DNA of 64,000 nucleotides from Numida meleagris (GCF_002078875.1 NC_034415.1:14925778-14989777); one strand, 5' to 3'; numbered from the stretch's first letter, positions 26,118 to 37,489 are shown. A program made the numbers and translations. The notes: generated from the sequence alone by a model not told the origin.

Positions 26118-26361
26118 GTAAGTAACAGTATCATTTATATATTCAAATGTATAAATATATTTATGGTAAATAGTTGACATCTCTCTCCATATAACTTAAA
26201 AGAAAATATACCTTTAACAAGCAGTCAGCCACTGTTCTTTTCACAGGTTGAAACAAATATCAACTTATGAAAGCTGTCTTTTAGGTATTTTGGCGCTAGC
26301 TCTTTACAACCAGGATCAGTTTAAACATAATATTTAGATTTCTGCACCCTTTCCCCTGCAG

Positions 26362-26415
26362 GAGTGGGGGCACTGAGTCTGAGGATAATGTTTGTCCTGT
26401 AAGGCAAAGTCTCAG
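26362..26415 (+). other. Candidate micro-exon, forward strand (54 nt), low confidence
   Basis: The acceptor CCCTTTCCCCTGCAG ends at 26361 and the donor CTCAG|GTAAAG begins at 26416. One frame is open and reads SGGTESEDNVCPVRQSL. The phase does not join the candidate at 26044-26117, which argues against the two being one coding transcript. Confidence 0.13.
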
Positions 26416-27177
26416 GTAAAGAAAGCCTTTACATATTCAGATACAGCAAACTCATGAATTCCAAATACTTTTTTTTTTAAACTAAAGACATCTTTTGCCT
26501 TTTACCTTACTGTTTGTAACACAGAGAGCGTGTCCTTTGCAAAATTGTTTAGTAAAAGTGGTACCCAAGGTATGCCTGAAAGAAGCAAACTGAACAGAGG
26601 TGATGAAATTACAACACAATGCGTAAATCCCTCTTTTACCAACACGTCTCCTATTTGCCCTGGTATATCATGGCCTCAGGAAGCAGCCTTCCACACTAGT
26701 GGTCGCAGAGAATTTTCTCATTCCTTGGAAAAGAAGTACCATAGCCCAAAAACCTTCACCTTTTATTCCTATCTTCCACACATCTGCATTCACAGGGTTC
26801 TACTGTCACACACTGCCTTCTGATTAGGGCTAACGTTTGATTTTTTTGCCTTTAAAGGGGGACACCTCAGCACAATAACTCCAATATACTGAGCAATTCA
26901 CAGGTAGTGCTGGGATCCCATGCAGTTCCTTCTGATCTAGAAATGGAAGTTTGTACAGGAGGTTTGACGCCAAATAGCAAGGAGTTGGCAAGGGGATGAA
27001 CGTAAGGCAGAACAAAGACCTAGCTGAAGGGCAGAAATTTCAATCTAGAACACAATTTTCCTTCTGATGATCACAAAAAATGCTTATTGGAACACAAAAG
27101 GCAAATACGGTATCAGTGAATATCTCCAGTAGTGAGATTAAGTCCCCTCTCCTATAGTGACATAAAGTCATCTCAAA

Positions 27178-27203
27178 AACAACAACAACAACAACAACAA
27201 ACA
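27178..27203 (+). repeat. (AAC)n trinucleotide microsatellite
   Basis: Eight or so uninterrupted AAC/CAA units following an A run. Likely length-polymorphic. Confidence 0.9.
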
Positions 27204-28972
27204 GAAGAAAATCTCTGCATGTCAAACCCTTAGTTCTAAAATAGATTTTGTTTTTTAGGTTCTAAGCTTTTGTGTGTGCGTATAATGGTGGTATGTGTGG
27301 TTTTGCACTTCATGTGACTTCATTTCAATTGTACTATTGATAATGGTAAAAAAAATCTCCACGAATAGAAGAACACATTGCTGCACATTCCTTGCTTAAA
27401 TAAAGAAATAATAGGAAATTTATATTTTTATGTAAAAATAAAGATCATAAATATTCTAACAGTCTTTTGTTATGGTAAAAGTATTAATCTAATGTGTTTG
27501 AAACTGGAAAAGGATAACAGTTGAACTTAACTTTGAAACATGCAAAAGTATTTTGCTTATGATCTTTTGCCATATAAAAAGAAATCAGTCAATTCACATG
27601 TACAGGAGTTCATCTTGTTTAAAAGGTGCTTGGCTCTCTAATTACATGAGACGTACCTTTCTTTAATAATTTATTAGAAGTATGGGGCAAGATAAAGACA
27701 AAGTCTAAAAATACCCATGATATAAACTACTCTTCAACTGCTCTGATAAAATTAAAAGCTGAAATTCTTTGACTGTCTCATTTCCTAGCAGAACACAAGA
27801 AAGGAATATTTTAGTTGGTTCTCACCCTCCAGGCAAAGTAGTATAAAACCTCTGGCCTGATTCCAACCCCATTATCAAAGGACCACTCACCTAATCTAAA
27901 AAAGCAGCTCTTCATCAATTTATCATTAACAAGAGCATTACAATATAATGTAGGGAAACGGCTTTCCACCAGGGATTCAGTTAATGGGAGTCTAGAGCCA
28001 CATAACAAGCATGGCAGAAGATATGCCACAGTAGGTGAAGATAATATACATATATTCTACTCAAAGAATACCGCAAATAACTTCTCTCCTGTTGATGAGC
28101 TCTCTGCAATCATTATTATTTTAATATTTAATTTTAGACGTTTTTTTAAAAAATTCTCCTTCTATTTACAGCAACATACATGAATGCAAAATAACAAGTT
28201 GCTGTTGCTCACTCCCTATGCAAATGTTTTATACAATTTATTTGGCAATCAGTAGAAGCATGGAACTGGCAGAATGAGCTTGTACCAGAGCAGCACTCTG
28301 CTTCACAAGGCTGCAGGTTTTGGGGGGAGTTTTGTAGGAGCCATGAGTCTGACTATATAATTGAACCATGGCCTCAGTTCAACTAAAACAATACTTTATG
28401 GACAGAGCGTGAACTGGATCTCAGCAAATAATCCAGATGACAGCCATGCATCATTCATTTTTCAAAAATAAATTCATCTTAAGAGAGAGTTATTGGTATA
28501 CTCCTAATATTAGACTTTCTTAGCTTATAGAATTACTGGTCTATATTTCTCTGAGACCCTTAAATAGAGAATTTGCAATTTATTCCGTATAAAATGTATT
28601 ATTTTCCACCAGCCGTGAGGAATTCATCCACTACAGGCCATTCAGAAATTTACTGTACTTAAGTGAAGGTAAAGGAGATTAGGAAAAAATAAAAGCCAAA
28701 AACTCCCTTCACTGAATGAATAGGTCTGAAGAAATTGTGAACGGTGTGGTGTTTACATCACTTCAACTCAGATCCGGGAGTGAAGTTATATATCCTCAAA
28801 AAAAAAGTGAAGTGTTGCTGTACATAACAGTTCACCTGATCAGCAAGGCAGGTCATAGCAAACACTTCACCCCAGTGCTCTGGCCTACTGTGCCGGCTCC
28901 CTGTTGAGCGAAGATGAGCTCAAGGTCACTACCCTGAAATTCGAAGTGTGCTGCTGGATTGGCCCCACCTAC

Positions 28973-29045
28973 CTGTGAGACCCCCTTCCCCTTCTCCAAC
29001 CATGACCTTCCATGACAGCGGTGTTCCTCCAAATGGTGAATCTAC
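28973..29045 (-). other. Candidate coding exon, reverse strand (73 nt)
   Basis: On the reverse strand the acceptor CATCTTGCCTGTTTGCAG leads into an open stretch, and CTCACAG|GTAGGTGG closes it. The frame reads VDSPFGGTPLSWKVMVGEGE then GGLTG, entering in phase 0 and leaving one base. Both splice sites are good. No protein family is recognised. A second frame is also open, which weakens the coding case. Confidence 0.2.
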
Positions 29046-29412
29046 CTGCAAACAGGCAAGATGCTCCTGAGAGAAGAAGACAACTTTTGGAGAAGCTGGA
29101 TGTTGACTACGGACCTTCCCCCCTGAAGAGAGAAAAATAAACTCATACGTAAACTTCACAGTATACCTCATCTTTCCAGCTGAACATCCCTCAATTTCTT
29201 CTAACAAAGCAAAATTCTATAAAATAATCAAATTTGTTTCCCAGCTAAGAAGGGAGAGGGAAGTGCTTCATACATAAAGCTGCATTCACATACACGGAGC
29301 TTTTTGTAGCAGAAAACATTTGGATGTTGCACTGCATGAGAGTACACAAGAGCATACTGAGACTAAATGACAAAATCACAGTAGTATTTCAGGTACAGAA
29401 TTAGGAGAATCA

Positions 29413-29431
29413 ACCTGTGTATTACACAGGT
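29413..29431. repeat. Perfect 9-bp-arm palindrome
   Basis: ACCTGTGTA, T, TACACAGGT: nine-base perfect arms with a one-base centre, next to a (TA)n-like stretch. It could be a dimeric regulator or nuclear-receptor-like site, or chance. Confidence 0.6.
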
Positions 29432-30236
29432 ATATATATTACATATAAACAGGTATTTGATGTTCTTGCCCTTGGCCCCTGTGCGTTGCCATAAGGAACT
29501 GATACGATGATACAGAGTTGAAAATATCAACCTTCTAAAAATGTTTTGTGCATCACCAGACAGAGGATATTCACTTCATTCCAAAACTGCTGGTGGTCTC
29601 CGCTAACAAGTTTTGTTTAATATTAACTTCATATAATACGGTCAATTCTTCCTTTTATCTATTTCCCTTCAAATGAGGAAGAACTAGCAGTTACCCAAAG
29701 CCATGTTCTGCCATCTCTCTGAAGAGAAAAAAAAAAGGGCACAGGAGTTGTGCACAGCAAAGTAAATCACACCAATACAAAGCCTCCACTTCAATAATTT
29801 CCAAATATTTCATTTTATTCTAGTTTTTAAAAGATGTGTTTTGTGCTCCTACTTACCATATCTTTCAAACTGGACAAGTGATTTCTGTCTCGCTTAGGAC
29901 TTGTTCAAGCAGAAGACTTAAATACAAGGGAACATCTTCCAAGAAGTTATTGGCATTTATTCATTCCTATTATCTGTTTGACTTTGAGGAACTGACAACT
30001 TCCAGCAAAAAAATCTAGTTTGTCAGACAAGTCCCAGCCAAACCTAATTAATAGTGTTCCTTGGGAAGGTCTCAGGAAGACATTCTGTGTGTTTTTCTAT
30101 GTTGAACACCAATTTCCATGTGTGGCAACATCAAGTCAAAGCTCTCAGGGGATAGAGGGCTCATCCAGAATGAGGCTGACCTATGACTTCTCTCCCTGTG
30201 CCACTGGAGAAGCCCCAGGCTGTACCCTGCTCCAGG

Positions 30237-30594
30237 AATCATAGAATCAGAATAGCTTAGGTTGGAGGGAACCTTAAACCCATCCAGTACCAACCCCCTG
30301 TACCATGGGCAGGGTTGCCACCCACCAGATCAGACTGCCCAGAGCCTCATCCAGCCTGGTCTTGAGTACCTGCAGGGATGGGGAACCAACTGCCTCTCTG
30401 GGTAACATGTGCCAGCATCTCAACACCCTCTGAGTGAAAAATTTCTTCCTAACATCTAACCTAAATCTCCTCTTCTTTATCTTAAAGCCATTCCCCCTTG
30501 TCCTATCACTATCTGCTCATGTAAAAAGTCAGTCCACCTCCTGGCTGTAAGCTCCCTTCAAGTACTGGAAGGCTGCTGTGAGGTCTCCTCGGAA
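30237..30594 (-). mobile_element. CR1 LINE, 5'-truncated (~360 bp)
   Basis: It starts with the reversed CR1 3' tail (AATCATAGAATCAGAATAG) and the hallmark 'CTTAGGTTGGAGGGAACCTTAAACCC', and continues through 'CCCTTGTCCTATCACTATCTGCTC' to 'AAGGCTGCTGTGAGGTCTCCTC'. This is the CR1 3' UTR plus the extreme end of its second open frame, in reverse orientation. It is a dead truncated copy with no usable coding frame. Confidence 0.93.
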
Positions 30595-31439
30595 GGTGTG
30601 GGAAGATGTACAAATTGCAGCATTTACACGAGAGGAGCATGATTTCAGAAAACACAGCATCTGTACCAGTTAGATAATGTGTCTGACCAGGGAAACTGCA
30701 AGAACAGCAGCTGAAGAACCGAGCTGAGAAGATGTAGGAGCAGCAGTAGGAGACGGTGATAAAGGTTACTGAAGGTCAAGTACAGCCAGCACATTGCTGC
30801 TGGCACGAAATTGCTGCTGCATTCCAGGAAATCATTCCCTCTCATCTTCCTGAGCCTGTCACATCCTATTTCACTTACTGGTTCTTCTTCAAGGTGTTCG
30901 TCTTATTTGTCTCCTTGGGTTTGCTGTTTACCTCCATTTATTCTCAGCATAATTTGAAGCTCATTGTTTGAATCCTGTGACTGGTGGGTGAGCAGGGGGA
31001 GAGCTAACCTGTGTAATGATCTGGAGAATCTATGTGGGAAGGAGAGAGAGCAAGATTAGTGAAAGTGATTACAGCAGGAGTTGTGATGGGAATATCATTC
31101 CACCAGAGCGAGCAGTGGGAGACCGGCTGGCCTGTGTTGTTTGCGCAGAGAGAACCGAAGGAGCTGCATTACACTGCGAGAGCCATGTCCGGAAGCTATT
31201 CAATTACCTACTGATGAATAAGCCAGAAAATTGTCTGAAATACAGTTTAGGAAGCACTAACGTACCTCATACAACTCCAGCTTTATGGTAATGTTAGATA
31301 ATTAGCACCAATGGGTAAAAGGCATGAATACTCAAAGTAAAACATTAGCATATATTTAGCAGATTACAGTTAAATTTAACATGAGCTACCTGTCTCCGCT
31401 GAAGCAGTTCTTACAGCAGGAAACTCAGCCCTCCTTTGG

Positions 31440-31452
31440 AAAAAAAAAAAAA
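31440..31452 (+). repeat. Poly-A run, A13
   Basis: Uninterrupted A13. Simple homopolymer. Confidence 0.8.
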
Positions 31453-31734
31453 GGTATTTTAAGAACTCTACATTTGCTTTTCTGAGGGCTCTTTGGAAGA
31501 AACTGAAGCTTGCTATTCGCAAAAGAACTGTGAAACCCCCTCTCCATAACCAGCCTGGGCCTACACACTGGGGACAAGGTGTGGACAGGGGGCTGTGAGA
31601 AGGCTGCTGTGAGGGAGGCCAGGCCTGTCTCTGCCCGATGCAACTGGCTCCAGTGGCCCCACCACAGGGCATGGCTTGGCCCCTCAGCCACAGGTCTCTG
31701 GGAAATCGTGTTTAAGAAAGGGCAGAAAAATATT

Positions 31735-31817
31735 ATGAGGAAAGAGGAGGAGGGAACAGAAGGAGTGTGAAAAAAAAAGGAGGCATACCAAGGAGGAGGA
31801 GGAGGAGGAAGAGGAGA
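31735..31817 (+). repeat. Purine-rich tract ending in (AGG)n
   Basis: About 80 bases that are almost all A and G, ending in about seven AGG units (31791-31817). Homopurine/homopyrimidine duplex of this kind can form triplex structure. It explains the poly-proline run in the reverse-strand frame. Confidence 0.85.
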
Positions 31818-33402
31818 TGCTCCTTCAAGGCAGAGCAGATTCCTACACCACAGCCCATGCCATGCCAGAGCTGATGGCTGCCTCTTCAGATTGCTCATTC
31901 AGTGCAGTGCTCTAATGTCTCCCCAGCACACCATGAGAACTGCACTGCTTCTATTACACCTTCATTCATGTGAACCAACATCTTTTGTTCCCTATAAGTG
32001 CATTTGAGAGCTTCATTATTTTTTTTGTCCATGATTCTGCTTTTTAACTTTCTTTCTCCCACTTATTCCTCACACTGTCTTACTTTTAATCCATTGCATA
32101 AGATGAACAGGCAAGCCCCAACGCAGGGACCAGGAGCCAGGGCACTCAGGTATGTAGCATAGGTTTCCTCCTGTTCTTTGGCCCAAGAAAGCCATACTTC
32201 TTACAAAGTCAGCTTCAAGAGGCTGAAAAGACAGCATATGCACCTAAAAGCAGCCAAAAATCAACTGGAGTCCTGCCTTGGGAAGAAGGAGATGTGAATC
32301 TGGGTCTATTAAAGCAAACACACAAAAGCCTACTTTTGGGCTTCATTTCTAGATTGCATTTATGAGCAGAAGCAAGTCACTATCTTTCATAACAGTCTGT
32401 TATCTACACTTCACTATGTGCTGTATATATCAAGCATTCTCTGAGTCCACCTGTGCTAACATTACTGAGACTTTGTTAGCAACTTTTCTAGCATGAGCAC
32501 TGTGGTTTCAGATCCCTGTCCAAGCATTGTTGCTTTGGAAAGTTTAAGAAATCGCCTTTAACTTACTAGTGAATTAAGGAGAGGAGAAACAGTCCCTCTA
32601 CTTGTTCAAAGAAAAACAAGAGAACCTCAAACCACACTAGAAATAATGTTGAGTATTTATCATTTCGTGCATACTGCAGTGCCTGAGTAAAAATACTTGC
32701 ATCTTCTGAGAATAAAAATGAGAAGGAGCAAGAGAAATAAGGAATGCTGCCAGGAAAATACTGAAAACTAATTTAAGTGGAGGTAAGCTACAGCAAAAGC
32801 TATCAGCTGTAACATCACTCATGGATGGAATATTTGCACATATTATGATACATAATAATATCTGCAATTAAATTTTAAAAGAAATTGTTAAAACAGGGAA
32901 GTATGTCATTAAAGAAGGAGAAAGATGTTGAGATTTGAGAATACAGTAATTCTACTGTTATCTTGGAATTCTCTTTTCCTCCAGGAGATATTTCAATTTC
33001 AGTCTTGGAAAAAGGCAGAGCTGTTTGTAAACTGGTCCATATTGCCCACATGTTACTGGAGTATTCGTGGGTATTTTAAAGAGAGGTATAAAGAAAAGCA
33101 TTTTTGAAGAATAAATCTTGTTTCTCTTCAGATATCCAGACTCACACTGAACAGCACTCTGTACTCTTATTCATACTGCAGAAATGGAGATCTAAATTCG
33201 ATGTGAGAGGAATTCAATGTTTCTTTTTGACACAGAGTTAGGAAATTAAAGAGGTCACGTATCTGACATTGGTTAAAACTTGTATAACAGTCACAGAAGT
33301 ATCTTGCAGAATTAACCCTAGGATCAAAGTCAACAGGGGAGTTTCTAGACAAATTCAGACAGAAAAACCAACCCTCTTGCCCAGCTGCTAGAGAGGCTAT
33401 CA

Positions 33403-33543
33403 TGAAGACACCTTTTAGGTACTGGAAGGCTGCAATGAGTCTCCCCAGAGCCTTTTCTTCTTCAGACTGAACAAACACAAGTCTCTCATCCTGTCTTCAT
33501 AGGAGAGGTGCTTCAGCCCTCCAGTCATTGTCATGGCCCTAAA
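33403..33543 (-). mobile_element. CR1 LINE internal fragment, reverse orientation
   Basis: Matches the CR1 segment 'TTTAGGTACTGGAAGGCTGCAATGAG ... CCAGAGCC ... TCAGACTGAACAAACAC ... CTTCATAGGAGAGGTGCTTCAGCCCTCCAGTCAT'. The reverse frame keeps LIAAFQYLKG, which is characteristic of the C-terminal part of the CR1 reverse-transcriptase protein. Both ends are missing, including the 3' tail. Confidence 0.85.
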
Positions 33544-33549
33544 TCACCT

Positions 33550-33640
33550 GTTCTGTGTTGTCCTTTTTAATCAGGGAGAGGTGAATCACATAACATCCAG
33601 AGGTCCCTTCCACCCTAAACCAACCGTTCTGTAATTATCC
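33550..33640 (+). mobile_element. CR1 LINE 3'-end fragment, forward orientation
   Basis: 'GGAGAGGTGAATCACATAACATCC' then 'AGAGGTCCCTTCCACCCTAAACC ... CCGTTCTGTAATTAT' is the CR1 3' terminus in forward orientation. It lies back-to-back with the reverse fragment just left of it and is followed at once by a second forward copy. Confidence 0.72.
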
Positions 33641-33652
33641 TTCCAATACTAC

Positions 33653-33929
33653 AAGAAAGATCAGGAAGGACTCTTTATCAGGTAGTGTAGTGATAGGACA
33701 AGGAATAATGGCTTTAAAATAAAAGAGGGTACACTTAGATTAGATAATAGCGAGAAATTCTTTACTCAGAGGCTGGTGAGGCATTTCCATCCCTGGAAGT
33801 GTTCAGTATCAGGTTGGATGGGGCCCTGGGCAGCCTGATCTAAGGGGGGGTAACCTTGCCCACAGCAGGAGTGCTGGAACCAGAAGGTCTTTAACGTCCC
33901 TTCCAATCCAAACCTTTCTGTGATCCTAC
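33653..33929 (+). mobile_element. CR1 LINE, 3' part, forward orientation
   Basis: Forward-oriented CR1 3' region: 'GATAGGACAAGGAATAATGGC', 'TTAGATTAGATAATAG', 'GGTTGGATGGGGCCCTGGGCAGCCTGATC' and the end 'GTCCCTTCCAATCCAAACC ... TTCTGTGATCCTA'. It is 5'-truncated and retains only frame-shifted remnants of the end of the CR1 protein. It ends in the normal CR1 3' terminus near 33929. Confidence 0.9.
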
Positions 33930-36662
33930 CTTGTTTTGTTTTTTATTTTATTTTTAGCACAATAGAAAAATATTGTAAGCAGTTCAACATCTTTTTTTCA
34001 TTGATTTGAATGGTTTTCCAAACTGCTGCAGTACCTAACACAAGCTGATTTTCTCTGTCTTTGAAACAGCATTAAGAGCTACAGTAAGCACATACAATTA
34101 CAAGCAATTGTGCATGCAAGAATCCATAGGGATAATGGTTAGGCAAGATTTCAGTTTGTAGTATGACACCAACTCAGAGCTGGGATTCAAATACGTGCTT
34201 TGTACCAGCAAAACATATGTGAGCACTGAACAGCTTTGTAAAAGAACAGGAACTCAGTTGCTTCTGAATAAATGTTCATTACATGAAGAGTGCCTACATA
34301 TTAAGCAGCTGGAGAACAGTAAAAAGGTAAAAAGTTAGAACTAGAAAAGCTAAATCCAGTTTATTCCAGATTTAGACAAACCTTATAAGCTTTATTCCCA
34401 ACATCTTTTTGGTGATGGTTCAGGTTTGGCTGTGAAAGTTTTGCAGAACCGTAAAAAAAAATACAATACCCTCCCTCCAATCTACATTTTGTACAAGAAC
34501 ATAGACTTTACAGATTCAATAAATTATTCATGGCGAAGGAAATATTACTATTAGACCCTGGGGTCTTGGACTCCCCACATGTAAAAGATCTAACTCTACA
34601 CAATCAATCCAGCAGGATAACTCTGTTATACTCTACTTAACCCACATTTCCTAACAGGGTTTGAAAATGGATTAGTGGATGATGAGCTTGTTTTAAAAGC
34701 CATGTTATCTCCTAGAAAAGGAAAGGATAATTCCTACTAGCTGGTTTAAGAGATAAAATGATCCTGGGTTGGAGAGAAAGTTTTCCAATGTTCTTTTTAC
34801 TAGCTAGACGCTGATGTATGATGACCAGATACAAAGAAGTTGAGCATCAAAACATGTAGTCAAGCAAAAATATTCCCACTAGGCAGTAGTGTTCTAGATT
34901 GAAAAGGGAGTATCAAAGTTGGCTTATTATTGCATTTTCTCTAAATATCATCTACAAAGAAACAAGTAAGACTTCTGGAATGACTGTAGCTCTTCAGTGT
35001 TATAACAATTCACATAATTGATACTGATATGCTGAGGATATTCTAACACAATTATAGAGACAGAAATATAGCTGAAAAATGCATCTGGAAAACAAATGTT
35101 TCATTACTTTCTAGTTTTTGGTGACTAGGTTATCAAAAAATCCCAGTGGAATTTGCTATCTATAGTGATGGGATCCATTTTTGTCACATAAATCCCGGTT
35201 CACTATCAAAGCACAGTGAAATGGTTGTTTTTGATTTTGCACTTGTCAAGGTAGCTGTGTTTTTCATATATGCGTACGTTTTATTTGTAATATTCCCTTG
35301 CAATAGGGAAAATGACTGTAAATGCCTCCTGTGTGGGTTGGGGAGAGAAAAGAAAAAGCATAGGAAAGCTTACCTCCAAACAGAGACAGCATGTAGAGTC
35401 CACAAAGCAGATTGGAGATGTGCTATTCTGAGAGGTCTATGAGGAATCCCTGTTCCCAGCATGTTACCAGCTCTATAGCCTCAGCAATGCCAAGGCTGGA
35501 GTCAGGAGCGCTCTACAGAAAATAACTTATGAGACTTCATTCACATAGAAAAAGGAAAAAAAAATTAAAAAGCAACAAACAACAGATTTTCACATGCTTC
35601 CTGTTTACTACTGAGAAATATTCTAGATCCATACTATGACAGCTTCTCACCAGATGTTAGCCTTGAAAGAATAAAAGAGCACTCATAGAACAGGAGTTCT
35701 GATTTTGCAGCTAAGAGACTGTGCATTAAAATCTGATGCCAAAACTTAGAATATTCTAGACAGAGAACAGAGACATTCAGAACTTGCTATACATCTACTC
35801 AAAACATATTTTGAATGTCAAATCTTCACAGAAAACTGTATGTAGGCAAGCCCTAGGCTGAAAGATGTTCGCATAAAACATTAGTTGAATAAATTTTAAA
35901 TAATGTAAATTTCTGGATCCAGTAGAGCAAATTTTAAGAGCAGTATCTACCACTAATATACACGGTCACTCCAGGGTTCTGTGAAAACACCAAACTCCAG
36001 AACTCAAGAATTTTACATCAGTGTAAAACATTTCTCTTGTTAACAAAATGGCAGCATGATAAACATAATGCAGGAGTACTGCCTGGCCCCCTTTCCTTAG
36101 CACATTTTCTCTTTTATTCTTCAGCACTTTTTCTCCCAACACGTTTTTTGTTTTCAGTGCTGCTACCTGGCTCTTCCCTTTCAGACAGCCTCTTCCTGAC
36201 AGTTATCAGGGTTTAACATACTGTACTAGGAGGCTCGTGAATATTGCTCTTTGATTTTTAGTGCTTTATGATGAATGGCTAGGAATCGTTGCTGTAGAAA
36301 AAAAAAAAAGGGGGGGGGGAAGAAAAATAGTTTCTGAAAACCTTTGTGCTATTGAATTCTGCCTGCAAACTCTCCAGCATTGAGCTGCTTTGCAACAGGA
36401 CTGTCACTCTGCATGCTACATGTGCTAGCTGTAACAAACCTCCTGCCTAAAAAGAGAAAGGCATAATGTTGGAAAAACAGGAATATGAACCATAGGTCTG
36501 GATAGGTTATGTTCTTTCTTACATTTTTCCGTCGTGGTTTTTGGTCTCTCTTTTTTTTTTAAAGAAGTTTCCTATATTTTTTTAAGGTACTCTGGGTCTC
36601 AAATCCTTTACCACTTCACAACAGATCCTCATCTCTTTTTTCATTACCTAAACAAAAACAGG
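33930..36662. other. Unique AT-rich non-coding DNA between CR1 copies
   Basis: No repeat apart from homopolymers and no exon with both splice sites. The frame of 98 codons at 35146-35442 has a hydrophobic middle, but neither a recognised family nor a promoter or splice context. I see nothing else. Confidence 0.5.
36298..36319 (+). repeat. A12-G10 double homopolymer
   Basis: Twelve A bases are followed directly by ten G bases. A G10 run is unusual in AT-rich DNA; it is a purine tract that is hard to sequence and may form triplex or intermolecular G structures. Confidence 0.85.
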
Positions 36663-37261
36663 TATAGAATCATAGAATTGCTCAGGTTGGAAAAGACCTT
36701 CAAGATCATCAAGTCCAACCACAATCTAACCGTACTACCCTAACTCTAACAACCCACCACTAAATCATAGTGCTGAGCACCACATCCAAACAGTTTTTAA
36801 ACACATTCAGGGATGGTGACTCAACCACTTCCCTGGGGAGCCTGTTCCAGTGCTTAACAACCCTTTCTGGAAAGAAGTTTTTCCTGATATCCAACCTAAA
36901 CCTCCCATGGCACAACTTGAGGCCATTTCCCCTTGTCCTGTCACCAGTGAGAAGAGACCAGCCCCACTCTCACTGCAATCACCTTTCAGGTATTTGAAGA
37001 GAGCAATAAGGTCTCCCCTCAGTCTCCTCTTCCCTAGACTAAGCAGCCCCAGTTCCTTTAGTCTCTCCTCGTAGGGCATATTCTCCAAGCCCTTCACAAG
37101 CCTTGCTGCCTTTCTCTGGACCTGCTCCAGCACCTCAATGTCCTTTCTGTACTGAGGCGCCCAAAACTGAACGCAGTAATCAAGGTGGGACCTCATCAAT
37201 GTCGAGTGCAGGGGCAGGAAAAGTAGTAGTCCTGCTCACCACACCATTCCTGATACAAGGT
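36663..37261 (-). mobile_element. CR1 LINE, best-preserved copy (~600 bp)
   Basis: The reversed 3' tail (TATAGAATCATAGAATTG) is followed by the textbook 'CTCAGGTTGGAAAAGACC' and 'TTCAAGATCATCAAGTCC'. The copy extends past 'GGGACCTCATCAATG' to the CR1 segment ending 'CATTCCTGATACAAGG'. The reverse frame 36807-37199 covers the C-terminal part of the reverse-transcriptase protein, with [20 protein letters not shown] and [20 protein letters not shown] clearly conserved. The frame then slips after LFSLVTGQ; the continuation ([18 protein letters not shown]) is in the neighbouring frame. So one small deletion or frameshift, besides the 5' truncation, inactivates it. Low divergence makes it the youngest CR1 in the window. 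Confidence 0.95.
36807..37199 (-). pseudogene. CR1 reverse-transcriptase protein, C-terminal remnant
   Basis: A 130-codon frame of which roughly the first 95 residues match the C-terminal region that follows the CR1 reverse-transcriptase domain (VQFWAPQY and ELGLLSL motifs). The rest, from [11 protein letters not shown] on, is out-of-frame translation after a frameshift. The catalytic reverse-transcriptase core and the endonuclease are absent because of 5' truncation, so it is a dead transposon gene and not a host gene. Confidence 0.9.
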
Positions 37262-37489
37262 AGTCGAGAATTAAAATGTCGAACCCTGGAATTACAATGA
37301 GTGTTCAGCTCAGCTGAGAAGTATGCTACCTTCTACTGCTTTTAGCTATTTGGATAAAAGATAGAGTAGGAAAAATTGGAGTAAAGAAGAGTGCAGCTCT
37401 AGAACAGGAGGTGGAAAGCCTGTCCAATGGCACATTGCCAGGAGGAAAGTGAAGAAAATATCCCAATCTCTTGGCCTCCCTACGAATGT

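Larger units (their letters stand above)
18846..30236. other. Unique non-coding DNA, remainder of the region with no recognised transposon
   Basis: About 11 kb lacking recognised repeats other than simple tracts. It includes motif-rich patches (19560-20020, 24230-24560), exon candidates (22846-22998, 26044-26117, 26362-26415, 28973-29045), an imperfect hairpin (25304-25372) and a short palindrome (29413-29431). Remaining open frames of 60-110 codons show no domain. Confidence 0.5.
30595..33402. other. GC-richer unique DNA between CR1 copies
   Basis: No transposon is recognised. Reverse frames of 98 and 157 codons (31376-31672, 31425-31898) overlap and encode proline- and phenylalanine-rich low-complexity peptide produced by the purine tracts below, so they are judged non-coding. 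No exon with both splice sites is supported. Confidence 0.5.

Noticed and set aside
27178..27203. CRISPR-like or coding triplet array
   Set aside because: It is a pure AAC microsatellite with no spacers. No CRISPR array or prokaryotic feature exists anywhere in the window.
31425..31898. 157-codon reverse frame with poly-proline
   Set aside because: The proline and phenylalanine runs are translations of the purine tract and of A runs, not evidence of a protein.
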